Source: Lactobacillus pasteurii DSM 23907 = CRBIP 24.76 (GTDB lineage Bacteria > Bacillota > Bacilli > Lactobacillales > Lactobacillaceae). Taken from it: DNA of 64,000 nucleotides. The translations under genes were made by a program, and so were the position numbers. This document shows positions 26,651 to 36,338 of the stretch, piece by piece (position 1 is the first letter of the stretch; every line of letters starts with the position of its first letter). The stretch lies in assembly GCF_000297025.1 (NCBI RefSeq), contig NZ_CAKD01000021.1:62001-126000 (forward strand). Reading direction: 5' to 3'. Under the pieces are notes generated by a model. It was not told where the DNA came from. It saw only the letters and a list, made by a program, of their open reading frames with translations, and searched no databases.

Positions 26651-27961
26651 TTAGTCTTCTTTTTCTTCCAACTTAGCCTTAGCAACTTGCTTTGCGTTGT
26701 CAGTTACTAATTCCATTGCCTTACGAACAGTAATGTCGTGAGTCAACATTTCATCGCTCAAAGTGTTACGAACAGTCTTTTCATCCATGTTGTATTCGCT
26801 AGCAAGAGCTTTGATTTCGTCGTTGATTTCTTCTTCTGTAGCCTTGATATCTTCCTTCTTAACGATTGCTTCAAGAACCAAGTTAGTCTTAATTCTTTCT
26901 TCTGCATTAGTTGCAAATTGAGCTCTCATTTGTTGTTCGTTGGTGTTAGTCAACTTGTAGAAAGTTTGAGGGTCGATACCTTGACGTTGCATACCACCCA
27001 AGTATTGGTTCATTTGAGCAGTTACATCTTCTTGGATCATTGCGTCAGGAATTTCATCGATCTTAGCATTCTTTACTGCACCTTCAATAGCAGCTTCTTG
27101 AATGTTGTCGTTAGCAGTTTCTTCCTTTTGTTCCTTCAATTCCTTCTTGATCTTTTCCTTTAATTCATCAAGAGTTTCAACTGAGTCATCAACATCCTTA
27201 GCGAATTCATCGTCTAATTCTGGAAGTTGCTTAGTCTTAACTTCGTGAATCTTAGTTGCAAAGTGAGCTTCCTTACCAGCAAGATCCTTTGCACCGTATT
27301 CTTCTGGGAAAGTTACAACAACATCAACGTCTTCGCCAGCTGCGTGACCTTCAAGTTGATCTTCGAAACCAGGAATAAATACGCCTGAACCTAATTCAAG
27401 TGAGTAGTTTTCTGCTGAACCACCGTCAAATGCTTCACCATCGATAGTACCCTTGTAGTCGATTACAACAGTGTCGCCCTTTTCAGCCTTGTCCTTCTTA
27501 AGAACTAATTCAGCGTTCAATTCTCTACGCTTTTCTAATTCAGCGTCGATGTCCTTTGCGTAAACACGAGTGTTTTGCTTTGGTACTTCGATGCCCTTGT
27601 ATTCGCCCAATTCAACTTCTGGTTCAACTGAAACGATAGCCTTCATAGTCCAAGCTGCACCTTTGTCCATTGAAACTGGTTCAATTCTTGGTTGACCAAC
27701 AGCAGCAATCTTAGCTTCCTTGATAGCTGCAGTATATGCGTTTGGTAAAACCATGTTCAAAGCATCTTCGTACAATGCTTCTTCGCCGTAGAATTGATCG
27801 AAAATAGCACGTGATACGTGACCCTTTCTAAAACCAGGAACACGCAAGTTCTTCTTTACTCTCTTAAAAGCTTGGTCTAAACCTAATTTGATTTCTTCTT
27901 GTGAAATTTCAAAAGTTAATTCACCGGAAGTCTTACCGGTCTTTTCCCATTTAACAGACAT
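26651..27961 (-). CDS. tig: Trigger factor, ribosome-associated peptidyl-prolyl isomerase
   Basis: Trigger factor is the chaperone at the ribosome exit tunnel. The N-terminal ribosome-binding domain contains the signature GFRKGHVSR (near 44-52; usually GFRKGKVP), then a PPIase domain ([20 protein letters not shown] near 162-181) and a long helical C-terminal domain. Length 436 is typical. GGAGG precedes the ATG. A promoter lies at 28014-28042 and a terminator follows, so it is mainly a single-gene transcript. Confidence 0.96.
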   Translation of the reverse strand: MSVKWEKTGKTSGELTFEISQEEIKLGLDQAFKRVKKNLRVPGFRKGHVSRAIFDQFYGEEALYEDALNMVLPNAYTAAIKEAKIAAVGQPRIEPVSMDKGAAWTMKAIVSVEPEVELGEYKGIEVPKQNTRVYAKDIDAELEKRRELNAELVLKKDKAEKGDTVVIDYKGTIDGEAFDGGSAENYSLELGSGVFIPGFEDQLEGHAAGEDVDVVVTFPEEYGAKDLAGKEAHFATKIHEVKTKQLPELDDEFAKDVDDSVETLDELKEKIKKELKEQKEETANDNIQEAAIEGAVKNAKIDEIPDAMIQEDVTAQMNQYLGGMQRQGIDPQTFYKLTNTNEQQMRAQFATNAEERIKTNLVLEAIVKKEDIKATEEEINDEIKALASEYNMDEKTVRNTLSDEMLTHDITVRKAMELVTDNAKQVAKAKLEEKED

Positions 27962-28013
27962 TAATTAAATACCTCCAATGTCAAATTTGAGTTTGCTACT
28001 TGCATACTAAAAT

Positions 28014-28042
28014 ATCTTACCTTAAACAGACTTAAATTACAA
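28014..28042 (-). promoter_or_regulatory. Promoter of tig
   Basis: On the minus strand TTGTAA (28042-28037) and TAAGAT (28019-28014) are 17 bases apart, about 50 bases before the start. Confidence 0.6.
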
Positions 28043-28052
28043 ATTTTAGGAT

Positions 28053-28090
28053 AAAAAAAGATACACTCCTTATGAAGAAGTGCATCTTTT
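28053..28090 (-). terminator. Intrinsic terminator after tuf
   Basis: AAAAGATGCACT and AGTGTATCTTTT pair on the minus strand, with extra CTT/AGG pairs inside, followed by T. Confidence 0.9.
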
Positions 28091-28107
28091 ACATATATCG
28101 TTAGAAA

Positions 28108-29298
28108 TTAGTCAAGGATTTCAGTAACTTGACCGGCACCAACGGTACGACCACCTTCACGAATAGTGAACTTAGTACCCTTTTCGATGGCAGCTGGCTT
28201 AATCAAAGTAACAGTAAATTCTGTGTTGTCACCAGGCATAACCATTTCAGTACCTTCTGGCAATACGATTTCACCAGTGATATCAGTAGTGTGGAAGTAG
28301 AATTGTGGACGGTAGTCTGAGAAGAATGGAGTGTGACGACCACCTTCGTCCTTCTTCAAAACATAAACTTGTGCCTTGAATTTTTCGTGAGTTTGGATTG
28401 AGCCTGGAGCAGCCAATACTTGACCACGAACAACTTGGTCACGGTCAATACCACGAAGCAATACACCAACGTTATCGCCGGCTTCACCCAAGTCCAAAGT
28501 CTTGTGGAACATTTCCAAACCAGTAACAACTGACTTGATAACCTTTTCTACCAAACCAACGATTTCAACTTCATCGCCGACCTTGATTTGACCACGGTCA
28601 ATACGTCCTGAAGCAACAGTACCACGACCAGTGATAGTAAATACGTCTTCAACTGGCATCAAGAATGGCTTGTCAGTTTCACGTTCTGGAGTTGGAACGT
28701 ATTCATCAACGATGTTCATCAATTCCATGATCTTAGCTTGAGCTTCTTCGTCACCTTCCAAAGCCTTCAATGCTGAACCACGAACAACAGGAACATCATC
28801 ACCAGGGTAATCGTATTCGCTCAACAAGTCACGAACTTCCATTTCAACCAAGTCAATAAGTTCTGGGTCGTCAACTAAGTCGCACTTGTTCAAGAATACA
28901 ACGATGTAGTCAACACCAACTTGACGAGCAAGCAAGATGTGTTCACGAGTTTGAGGCATAGGACCATCAGTTGCAGCAACAACTAAGATAGCACCATCCA
29001 TTTGAGCAGCACCAGTGATCATGTTCTTGATGTAGTCTGCGTGTCCTGGAGCGTCCATGTGTGCGTAGTGACGCTTTTCAGTTTCGTATTCAACGTGGGC
29101 AGTGTTGATAGTGATTCCACGTTCCTTTTCTTCTGGAGCTGCGTCGATACCAGCGTAGTCCTTAGCTTCTGCCAAACCTTGCTTAGCTAAAACAGTAGTA
29201 ATAGCCGCAGTTAAAGTAGTCTTACCGTGGTCAACGTGACCAATAGTACCAATGTTAACGTGTGGCTTAGTTCTAACGTAATGTTCTTTTTCTGCCAT
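28108..29298 (-). CDS. tuf: Elongation factor Tu
   Basis: EF-Tu delivers aminoacyl-tRNA to the ribosome. The protein begins [20 protein letters not shown], with GHVDHGKT Walker A, RGITI switch I, DAPGH, and NKCD. I use the ATG at 29298, which has GGAGGG upstream and gives the usual 396 residues. Codon choice is strongly biased, as expected for a highly expressed gene. It is not in a str operon here but alone, with its own promoters and terminator. Confidence 0.98.
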   Translation of the reverse strand: MAEKEHYVRTKPHVNIGTIGHVDHGKTTLTAAITTVLAKQGLAEAKDYAGIDAAPEEKERGITINTAHVEYETEKRHYAHMDAPGHADYIKNMITGAAQMDGAILVVAATDGPMPQTREHILLARQVGVDYIVVFLNKCDLVDDPELIDLVEMEVRDLLSEYDYPGDDVPVVRGSALKALEGDEEAQAKIMELMNIVDEYVPTPERETDKPFLMPVEDVFTITGRGTVASGRIDRGQIKVGDEVEIVGLVEKVIKSVVTGLEMFHKTLDLGEAGDNVGVLLRGIDRDQVVRGQVLAAPGSIQTHEKFKAQVYVLKKDEGGRHTPFFSDYRPQFYFHTTDITGEIVLPEGTEMVMPGDNTEFTVTLIKPAAIEKGTKFTIREGGRTVGAGQVTEILD

Positions 29299-29367
29299 TA
29301 AAATGACCCTCCTGTATATTTGCAAGAAGTCCGTTGAGATAAGCTAACGGATAATTCTCTGTTGAAT

Positions 29368-29468
29368 ATTGTACTACTTTCATTCGCAAATTCCTAGTAA
29401 AAAATATCGGAGTTTGTACTAATGAAAATAACCTTAGCTAATTATACTAAATCGTGTTTAAAAGTAAA
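29368..29468 (-). promoter_or_regulatory. tuf promoter region
   Basis: On the minus strand TTTACT (29468-29463) and TATAAT (29446-29441) are 16 bases apart. A second possible -10, TACAAT, lies at 29373-29368, with a weak -35. A CCGTT/AACGG leader hairpin (near 29353-29331) follows before the ribosome binding site. Confidence 0.6.
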
Positions 29469-29482
29469 CTGTTTTTACAAAA

Positions 29483-30310
29483 TTATTTTGGCAAGTTGCT
29501 TGCAATTTTCTCTAAAAGAAGCTGATCTTCGTGTCCATTTCGATTTTCGATAAAATCAAGCATGTTTCTAGTGAAGCTAGCAGTGTTGCTGATATAATTT
29601 GCTAGCAGCGGATATAACTGCCCTACAAACAAGTTTACTTCTCCAATTACATATGGCAATTGATTAGGTCGATTGCGATATCTATCGCCCACTCCATACA
29701 TGATTTCGCGGTATATTGGAGATTTCTGCATTAATTCTGTTTGCAATGGAATAAATTTTTCCAGCTTTCCTAAGACTAACACACTGATCTCTTCATCAAT
29801 TTTTAGTCTGATCAAATCCTCACATAAGGATATTCTTACAGCAAAATTTGTCGTAGGATCCAATAATAAACTTTGCGCAAAATTCATAAAATTAGACAGA
29901 TTCAGCTTCAGCAATTGCTGATAATCTGACAAAGTTACTTCCTTTTGGTTTCTAAAATCAGCCATGATTTTGTTTTGTTCTGATTCAGATACTGGTTCAA
30001 TTACTAGATTTAATTTTTGATTTAACTGTCTTTGAAGTTCTTCAGCTTCAATAAAGAAATTATTTCTTGAAAGAATTTGACAATAAGTATCAAAGATATT
30101 TTGATCTGAAAAAAGATCAGACTCCTCCTTGATTAGTGAGTATGCCTGATCATTTTGATCATTCTTACAATATAGCCGTGAAAGATAAACTGCTATTTTC
30201 TTTGAATACCCAATTCTCAGTGCATCTTCAAGATACTGAATTGCTTCTTCCAACTTACCCTGAGCATCGCTTTCTTTAGCAAGTTGATATAAATTTTCTT
30301 GGCTATTCAT
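29483..30310 (-). CDS. TPR-repeat protein of unknown function
   Basis: This is a 275-residue soluble protein. The N-terminal part has helix-pair repeats of TPR type (YQLAKESDAQGKLEEAIQYL, then DALRIG and YSKKIAVYLSRLY), followed by a mostly helical region without recognised motif. It starts nine bases after rnjB and is likely co-transcribed with it. It probably mediates protein contacts; no partner can be named. A second TPR protein is at 49531. Confidence 0.78.
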   Translation of the reverse strand: MNSQENLYQLAKESDAQGKLEEAIQYLEDALRIGYSKKIAVYLSRLYCKNDQNDQAYSLIKEESDLFSDQNIFDTYCQILSRNNFFIEAEELQRQLNQKLNLVIEPVSESEQNKIMADFRNQKEVTLSDYQQLLKLNLSNFMNFAQSLLLDPTTNFAVRISLCEDLIRLKIDEEISVLVLGKLEKFIPLQTELMQKSPIYREIMYGVGDRYRNRPNQLPYVIGEVNLFVGQLYPLLANYISNTASFTRNMLDFIENRNGHEDQLLLEKIASNLPK

Positions 30311-30319
30311 TTTAAAATA

Positions 30320-32149
30320 CTATTCCTTGTCTTCCTTGTCTGCTACTTTCTTTCCAGCTTTATTTGAATTGTTTGTCTTGTGTCTTGGTGAACGATTCTT
30401 TGTGTTCTTTGGGCGCTTAGTTGCTTTTTCATCTTGTTCTGCCTCGCCAGCCTTCTTTTGAGCAATTCGGTGACGATTTTGATTTACTTCCATTACAACT
30501 GGAAGAACGACAGGACGACGATTAGTTTGTTTGTACAAGAATTTTTCTAAATCATTGCGAATATCTTGCTTCAATTCTGTCCAATCAAACTTCTTGTGCT
30601 CAAAGTTATTGGCAATCGTAGTCTTGATCAGTTCTACTGCATCCCTCATCAATTGATGATTTGCCTTAATGTAGACAAAGCCTCGACTAGTTACTTGAGG
30701 TTGAGCAATGATCTTTTTCTTCTTGCGATCAATCGTTACTACAGCTATGAAAATACCATCATCAGACAATATTTCACGATCACGCAAAACGATATTACCA
30801 ACATCGCCGACACCGGAACCATCAATCATAATATCTTCGCCTGGAACTGGAGCTGATAAGAAGAATCTTTCTTGCTTAAAGTCGTAGTCATAAGACTCAC
30901 CATTATGGGAAATAAAGATATTATTCTTATCCATACCGGTTTTAATTGCTAAATCGCGATGAATTTCCATCAAACGATATTCACCAATTACTGGGAACAA
31001 GAATTTCGGCTTTAAGATGTCAATTAGCATTTGCAAATCACGCCCTGTGGCATGGCCACTAGTATGCTTATCTCTACCTAGTTCGATAACCCTACCACCT
31101 GCGCGGTAAACCATATCGCTAGTTTCAGCTACCATTGTTTCAACCGCATGAGATGGCGTAGTCGCAATAAAGACCAAGTCATTTTCGTGAATGCGAATCA
31201 TGCTGTGACGCTTATTAGCCATCTTTTGCAATGAATTCAATGGCTCGCCCATTCTGCCAGTTTCAAGAATAACTGTCTTATCATCTGGAACAGTCTTTAA
31301 ATCCTTTACGCGCATTAAAAGTCCGTCTGGAATATCTAAATATCCCAAATCCATTGCTGTTCTGACAATCTTAGCTAAGTCTCTACCAGTTAAAAGCACT
31401 CTGCGACCAGTAACTGCTGCTGCAGTAATAACTTCTTGCACGCGGTTCAAGTTACTTGCCTTAGCGGCAACAATAATTCGTCCCTTGGCATTTCTAAATA
31501 CATCTGTTACATAATGTGCAATATCTTGCTCTGAAACACTTGGATACCAACTTTCAGCATTAGAAGAATCACTCAAAAGCGCCAATACGCCTTTAGTTTC
31601 AATTTCTGCTAATCTATCCATGTCAGTTCGATACATTGGATCAGCAGTTGGATCAAACTTAAAGTCGCCAGTATATACGATTTCACCAGCTGGTGTATGT
31701 ACGACAATTCCTAATGAATCAGGAATTGAGTGAGTTGTATGGAAGAATGAAATGCTTGCATTCTTGAAGTCAATTTCAGTATCTGCATCGATGACGTTAA
31801 ATAGATGATTCTTGATCTTTTTATTTTCGCGCTTAACTTCAATTTTAGCTAATTCAATTGTCAACTCGGAACCAAATACTGGAATATCATATTTTCTTAA
31901 AATATATGGCAATGCTCCGATTGAATCAGCATGTCCATGAGTTAAGAAAATCCCCGCAACTTTATCTCCATATTGTTCAAAGAAATTTAAATCTGGGATA
32001 ACTACATCAATTCCAAACAAAGAGCTGTCTGGATATTTTAGTCCTGCATCCAATACAAATATTTCATCGTTAACTTGAACGGCAAACATATCCTTTCCTT
32101 GTTCACGAACGCCGCTCAAAATCATAATTTTGATTTGATCTGCCATCAT
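30320..32149 (-). CDS. rnjB: Ribonuclease J2
   Basis: RNase J2 is the partner of RNase J1 in the Firmicute mRNA decay and maturation complex. It has a metallo-beta-lactamase and beta-CASP core and a C-terminal domain, 609 residues, with a basic, low-complexity tail. The metal motif that is HGHEDHIG in J1 reads HGHADSIG here (residues 71-78), so two ligand positions are changed and nuclease activity is probably weak, as known for J2 proteins. Two adjacent ATG codons (32149 and 32146) follow GGAAAGAG; I take the first. The J1 gene is at 43920. Confidence 0.94.
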   Translation of the reverse strand: MMADQIKIMILSGVREQGKDMFAVQVNDEIFVLDAGLKYPDSSLFGIDVVIPDLNFFEQYGDKVAGIFLTHGHADSIGALPYILRKYDIPVFGSELTIELAKIEVKRENKKIKNHLFNVIDADTEIDFKNASISFFHTTHSIPDSLGIVVHTPAGEIVYTGDFKFDPTADPMYRTDMDRLAEIETKGVLALLSDSSNAESWYPSVSEQDIAHYVTDVFRNAKGRIIVAAKASNLNRVQEVITAAAVTGRRVLLTGRDLAKIVRTAMDLGYLDIPDGLLMRVKDLKTVPDDKTVILETGRMGEPLNSLQKMANKRHSMIRIHENDLVFIATTPSHAVETMVAETSDMVYRAGGRVIELGRDKHTSGHATGRDLQMLIDILKPKFLFPVIGEYRLMEIHRDLAIKTGMDKNNIFISHNGESYDYDFKQERFFLSAPVPGEDIMIDGSGVGDVGNIVLRDREILSDDGIFIAVVTIDRKKKKIIAQPQVTSRGFVYIKANHQLMRDAVELIKTTIANNFEHKKFDWTELKQDIRNDLEKFLYKQTNRRPVVLPVVMEVNQNRHRIAQKKAGEAEQDEKATKRPKNTKNRSPRHKTNNSNKAGKKVADKEDKE

Positions 32150-32264
32150 TAACTCTTTCCTATACTTATTAATTTGTTTTTTTAAAACTTATGGATCTTT
32201 AGATCACAACGTAGACATAAATCTGTACTAATTTTAGCATAAAGACATACATGATGACAAAAAC

Positions 32265-32296
32265 AAAAAAGCCAATCCAAACGGATTGACTTTTTT
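32265..32296 (-). terminator. Intrinsic terminator after rpsO
   Basis: AAAAAAGTCAATCC and GGATTGGCTTTTTT pair on the minus strand around a 4-base loop. Confidence 0.9.
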
Positions 32297-32300
32297 AAGA

Positions 32301-32570
32301 TTAACGACGTAATCCCAATCTCTTGATAAGGCTACGGTAACGTTCAACATCATTATTTTGTAAGTAACGAAGCAAGTTACGACGGTGACCGATCTTCTTA
32401 AGCAAACCAACGTATGAGTGGTGGTCGTGCTTGTGTTCCTTCATGTGAGCAGTCAAGTTGTTGATGTCAGCAGTTAAAACTGCAACTTGTACTTCAACAG
32501 AACCAGTGTCACCTTCGTGAGTTGCGTATTCCTTAATAATAGCGTCTTTTTCTACTTTTGAAATTGCCAT
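32301..32570 (-). CDS. rpsO: 30S ribosomal protein S15
   Basis: S15 binds the central domain of 16S rRNA. The 89-residue length, [21 protein letters not shown] and RRNLLRYL are diagnostic. The ATG at 32570 follows AAGGTGA; a longer frame from 32588 has no such site. The long leader (about 85 bases) contains a TTACGGTAA palindrome, and S15 is known to autoregulate in other bacteria, but this leader is unproved. Confidence 0.98.
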   Translation of the reverse strand: MAISKVEKDAIIKEYATHEGDTGSVEVQVAVLTADINNLTAHMKEHKHDHHSYVGLLKKIGHRRNLLRYLQNNDVERYRSLIKRLGLRR

Positions 32571-32666
32571 AATTATTTCACCTTTCAATATTTAAAATTG
32601 CCACTAACAACGTTTACCGTAAGGTGTATACGAATAAACAGCGTCAATGGTTCAACAACATCATAT

Positions 32667-32695
32667 ATGATACCTGCTATTTTTTTAAAAAGCAA
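32667..32695 (-). promoter_or_regulatory. Promoter of rpsO
   Basis: On the minus strand TTGCTT (32695-32690) and TATCAT (32672-32667) are 17 bases apart, leaving a leader of about 90 bases. Confidence 0.65.
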
Positions 32696-32707
32696 GTATA
32701 ATTTACC

Positions 32708-32736
32708 TTGCACTTATCACTATTCTTAAGTATAAT
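32708..32736 (+). promoter_or_regulatory. Promoter of rpsT
   Basis: TTGCAC (32708-32713) and a consensus TATAAT (32731-32736) are 17 bases apart, about 40 bases before the rpsT start. It is back to back with the rpsO promoter. Confidence 0.8.
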
Positions 32737-32774
32737 CATTAAAGTAAAACTATCGACTGATGGAGGTGAAATTC

Positions 32775-33026
32775 ATGCCACAAATTAAATCAGCTATTAA
32801 GCGTGTAAAGACTCAAGAAGAATCTAGAAAGCGTAACGCTGCTCAAATGAACAAGTTAAGAACTGCTGTAAAGAAGTTCAAGACTGCAGCTGCAGCTGGC
32901 GACGAAGACGCCTCCAAATTACGTTTGGAAGCAGAAAGCGCATTGGACAAGGCAGCTTCAAAAGGTTTAATCCATAAGAACAAAGCTGCTCGTGACAAGA
33001 GCCGTTTAGCTAAGTTAGCTAAGTAA
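32775..33026 (+). CDS. rpsT: 30S ribosomal protein S20
   Basis: S20 is a small basic helical protein of the 30S subunit: 83 residues, [21 protein letters not shown] start and the [14 protein letters not shown] end. The ATG at 32775 follows TGGAGGTGA. It is convergent with holA, as in many Firmicutes, and the two share a terminator. Confidence 0.98.
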   Translation: MPQIKSAIKRVKTQEESRKRNAAQMNKLRTAVKKFKTAAAAGDEDASKLRLEAESALDKAASKGLIHKNKAARDKSRLAKLAK

Positions 33027-33033
33027 TGAATAA

Positions 33034-33066
33034 AAAAGATCAGGAATTAAATTTCCTGATCTTTTT
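33034..33066. terminator. Bidirectional terminator between rpsT and holA
   Basis: AAAAGATCAGGAA and TTCCTGATCTTTT form a 13-base-pair stem. T tails exist on both strands. Confidence 0.9.
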
Positions 33067-33075
33067 ATTTTACCC

Positions 33076-34059
33076 TTAAACACCTAAAACAAATAATTTG
33101 ATAAAGCTATTGTCGCGATAAATTCCAGACTTATATTTAAATTCTAGTTCAATTAACTGATTTAATAACTGCTTTAACCTTTCGGCCGTTGCCCGTGATT
33201 TCAAAGCAAGCTTTACCCGGTAAGGATGAACGCCTAATTCTTTCACGATTTGCATTTCTGATCTACCTCTTTTAGATAGAACTTTAACCATCAGTAGCAA
33301 TTCAATCTGATTTTGAAACACTGCAATTAATTGAACTGGATATACGCCCTCTCTTAGTTGATCATCAAGTCGCTTAACGGCTTCACTATACTTACCACCA
33401 AAAGCTGATTCTAAAATTGCAAAGATATTTTGTGCTAACGACATATCTATGTTGCTATCAATCAATTTTTCGGTCAATTTATTGCCATCGCTAATATTTT
33501 TCAATTTTACGTAATTGCTTAAAGCAATATCAACCACTTGATCGCTTCGATCCAATAACATCTGCAAAGCAGATTGTGAGATCTGATATCCTTCTAGCTT
33601 TATCAAAGACTTGATAAAGGATGGAAGCTCGTATTGCTTGATTTGTGTTTCGACAACATTGAAATTTGCCACTGCAACTTTACTAATTTTCTTGCGTCGA
33701 TCGATATTTTCATAACTTGCTTCAATGATAATTACATCATCCAAATTATTGCTGTTTTGAAAGATCTGAAGCAATTGCTTAACTTGACTTTCATACTTTT
33801 TAGGACTTTTAGCAGTCAAGAAGAATGGATTTTTGACAGTAATTAATCGCTGACTAGAAAACAGACTTGCTTCTGTTAAAACAGCGATCAATTCATCTAA
33901 GCCATCAACTTCACAATCAATCGTAATTTTATCAAAAGAATTGAACCTATCTTCTTTAGAAATAGATTCAACTACATAATCATTCAAAAAGTTATCACTC
34001 CCATAAATGAGAGTGTTATTTTGTTTGCTACTATTTTTAAATAAAGATAGAATTGTCAC
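33076..34059 (-). CDS. holA: DNA polymerase III subunit delta
   Basis: HolA is the delta subunit of the clamp loader, which opens the sliding clamp. The 327-residue protein has the three-domain layout with TLIYGSDNFLNDYVVE at the start and the conserved C-terminal collar helices (LKSRATAERLKQLLNQLIELEFKYKSG...). It uses a GTG start that overlaps the comEC stop (GTGA), so translation is coupled. The comEA-comEC-holA order with rpsT opposite is well conserved in Firmicutes. Confidence 0.92.
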   Translation of the reverse strand: MTILSLFKNSSKQNNTLIYGSDNFLNDYVVESISKEDRFNSFDKITIDCEVDGLDELIAVLTEASLFSSQRLITVKNPFFLTAKSPKKYESQVKQLLQIFQNSNNLDDVIIIEASYENIDRRKKISKVAVANFNVVETQIKQYELPSFIKSLIKLEGYQISQSALQMLLDRSDQVVDIALSNYVKLKNISDGNKLTEKLIDSNIDMSLAQNIFAILESAFGGKYSEAVKRLDDQLREGVYPVQLIAVFQNQIELLLMVKVLSKRGRSEMQIVKELGVHPYRVKLALKSRATAERLKQLLNQLIELEFKYKSGIYRDNSFIKLFVLGV

Positions 34060-36338
34060 TTTTTACCTCGATTAAAAAATTCAAATTTTGTTTGATCAAA
34101 ATCGTTATAATACCAGCTAATCATACCACATTCTTGAGTCGAAACCCACGGTATTCTCTGCTGGCTAAGCGTTAACAAGGTTTCTTGATGGGGATGCCCA
34201 AATCGATTGTTTCGCCCGGCAGAAATAAATACCATCCTAGGTGCTATAGCTTGCAAAAACTCCGGATTGGATGAAGTTTTACTGCCGTGATGTCCTAATT
34301 TGAAATAATCGACTTTAAATGCTTGGTGTTTAATGATTTCTTTTTCACCAGCTTGATCCAAATCCCCTGTAAATAACCAGCGCTTTTTAGCTAAAACAAA
34401 GGTTAGCGATAATGAATCTTCGTTTTTTCCTTGTCCTTCTACATATGGATAAACAACCTCAAAGTTGATTTTGCCAGTATTAACCTGCATCCCTGCTAAG
34501 AGTTCAATGATATCCGTATTTCTAACCACCCCATCAATTCTTTTTTTAAAGGATTTATTCTCTAATAAACCCTTAGCACAATACAATTTTTCTACTTTTA
34601 TCTGTTTGAGCAGTTCGCGCAAATCACCTACATGGTCAGCATCTTGATGAGTGACAAAAACTCCATCAATTTTGCCTATTCCTTTTGCTTTCAGAAATGG
34701 GATAGTTATTCGATTAAGTTGCGGATCAATTTTCTTGTTAGAAAAATTCAACTTTCCTCCTGTATCGATCAAATAAACTTTGCGAAAAACTGGTGTTGTA
34801 ATTAAAATACTATCCCCTTGTCCAACATCAATAAAAGTCACCTGCCCTGAAAGCGGAAAATGAATTCCAACAAAACAGGCAATATATCCAGCTATCAAGC
34901 CTAATTTCAGGCTATTTTTTATTTTTAAATTACATTTAGGCTGACAGCAGTAAAGGATCAAAACAATCGTAACCAAAAACAAAATAATGCATTGCCACCA
35001 ATTTATTTTACCAAAAGTAATTAAGCCCCAGTGCTTTTGAGCTATTTCATAAATCTCGTATTCAAATATTCGCAGCACTTTTTCAAAATAAAGCGACCAA
35101 GCAGGATTAATTGCATAAACAAATAAATTTACGAAGACAATTGGCATAACTATGAAATTAAAATATGGTACTACAATCCAGTTAAAAGTGACAGTTAAAA
35201 AATTGATTTGAAAGAAAAAATACAAAAGAAATGGCGTCAAAAGCAAATTCAGAAAAAGCGATTGCTTAAATTGCGAAAGTTTTTCTGTCAGAATTAATCC
35301 TAGCATTAAGACATAGCTTAGTATTGCACCTACTCCTAAAAATAATTTAGGAACAAGCAATAGATGAAGTATGCAAGTCAGCCCTAACAGATCTAGCTTG
35401 CTAAACATCCAGCCATGCCATTTGGTTATTTTTCCAAGAACATAAGTTAAAGAAGCACGGATAAATCCGGCCTGGCCCGCACTCAAAAATATTTCAACTA
35501 GCAAAATTAACAAACAGCAAACAAATGCTTCTTCTTCAGTTAGTTTCAATTTATAGCAGATAAGATTGATAATTAGCGTATAAATTCCCACATGAAGTCC
35601 TGAAATACTCAACAAATGAATTACGCCAAGATCTCGATAATTATTTAAAATCTGCCGGGTATCTCTGGATGGATTTTCAGCCAAAAACAATTCACTAGTA
35701 AAAAATCCTAATAAAGCCGGCATTTTGGCAAAATACTGTTGCAAATAATATCTGATCTGATGCAATTTATCAATCCATCTTTGCTTAGAATAAATAAACT
35801 CAGCTTCTTTAAAGCTGACTCGTTGATAAATATTTTTATCCCGGCTGTATTGTTGATAATCAAATTCACCATAGTTCGTGGCTCCATCTATCGGTCTGAT
35901 TTCTCCTTTAATATTAGTCAAATAAAAGCTTCGTCCTTTAGCTATCTGCTGCTTTTTTACTTTTCCAGCAAGCAAAACTGTTTGCCGTCCGATATGACCT
36001 TTTCCAGATAGCCAGCCATCCTTTATGCTTATTTGATCTGGGTAAACCAAAATCTTACTTTCAGGAGTAAGCTCTGAATAAATTCGCCGATTTCGATTGC
36101 TAAAAGAACATGCCAAACAAGATCCCAAACTTATAAGCAAGATCAAAATCAACATTTCTTTATACTTAACTAGCAAAAGAGCCAAAAAGTACAAAGCAAT
36201 TGCCAAAACAACAATTTTTTGTGCTAGTCCGAAATTTGCTTGAATTAACAAGCTGCACGAAATCAGCCAAGCAGCCAATAAAAAGAGCAGCCCTGGCTGA
36301 GTTAGTTTAAACTGCCAATTGATCTTTGAAACCTGCAA
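34056..36338 (-). CDS. comEC: Competence protein ComEC, DNA uptake channel
   Basis: ComEC forms the membrane channel that brings single-stranded DNA into the cell during transformation. All three parts are present in 760 residues: an N-terminal OB-fold region, the competence membrane domain with many helices (LLSISGLHVGIYTLI near 240), and a C-terminal metallo-beta-lactamase domain (VDVGQGDSILI-like start near 505, THQDADHVGD near 575, HHGSKTSS near 670). The TTG start at 36338 lies inside the end of comEA and follows AGGAG. The gene is intact, although natural competence is not generally reported in these lactobacilli. Confidence 0.94.
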   Translation of the reverse strand: MQVSKINWQFKLTQPGLLFLLAAWLISCSLLIQANFGLAQKIVVLAIALYFLALLLVKYKEMLILILLISLGSCLACSFSNRNRRIYSELTPESKILVYPDQISIKDGWLSGKGHIGRQTVLLAGKVKKQQIAKGRSFYLTNIKGEIRPIDGATNYGEFDYQQYSRDKNIYQRVSFKEAEFIYSKQRWIDKLHQIRYYLQQYFAKMPALLGFFTSELFLAENPSRDTRQILNNYRDLGVIHLLSISGLHVGIYTLIINLICYKLKLTEEEAFVCCLLILLVEIFLSAGQAGFIRASLTYVLGKITKWHGWMFSKLDLLGLTCILHLLLVPKLFLGVGAILSYVLMLGLILTEKLSQFKQSLFLNLLLTPFLLYFFFQINFLTVTFNWIVVPYFNFIVMPIVFVNLFVYAINPAWSLYFEKVLRIFEYEIYEIAQKHWGLITFGKINWWQCIILFLVTIVLILYCCQPKCNLKIKNSLKLGLIAGYIACFVGIHFPLSGQVTFIDVGQGDSILITTPVFRKVYLIDTGGKLNFSNKKIDPQLNRITIPFLKAKGIGKIDGVFVTHQDADHVGDLRELLKQIKVEKLYCAKGLLENKSFKKRIDGVVRNTDIIELLAGMQVNTGKINFEVVYPYVEGQGKNEDSLSLTFVLAKKRWLFTGDLDQAGEKEIIKHQAFKVDYFKLGHHGSKTSSNPEFLQAIAPRMVFISAGRNNRFGHPHQETLLTLSQQRIPWVSTQECGMISWYYNDFDQTKFEFFNRGKK

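Noticed and set aside
26738-27163. 141-codon open frame opposite tig
   Set aside because: It is antisense to a well-supported gene, Phe/Ser/Val-rich as expected from the complement of a Glu/Lys-rich coding strand, and has no ribosome binding site.
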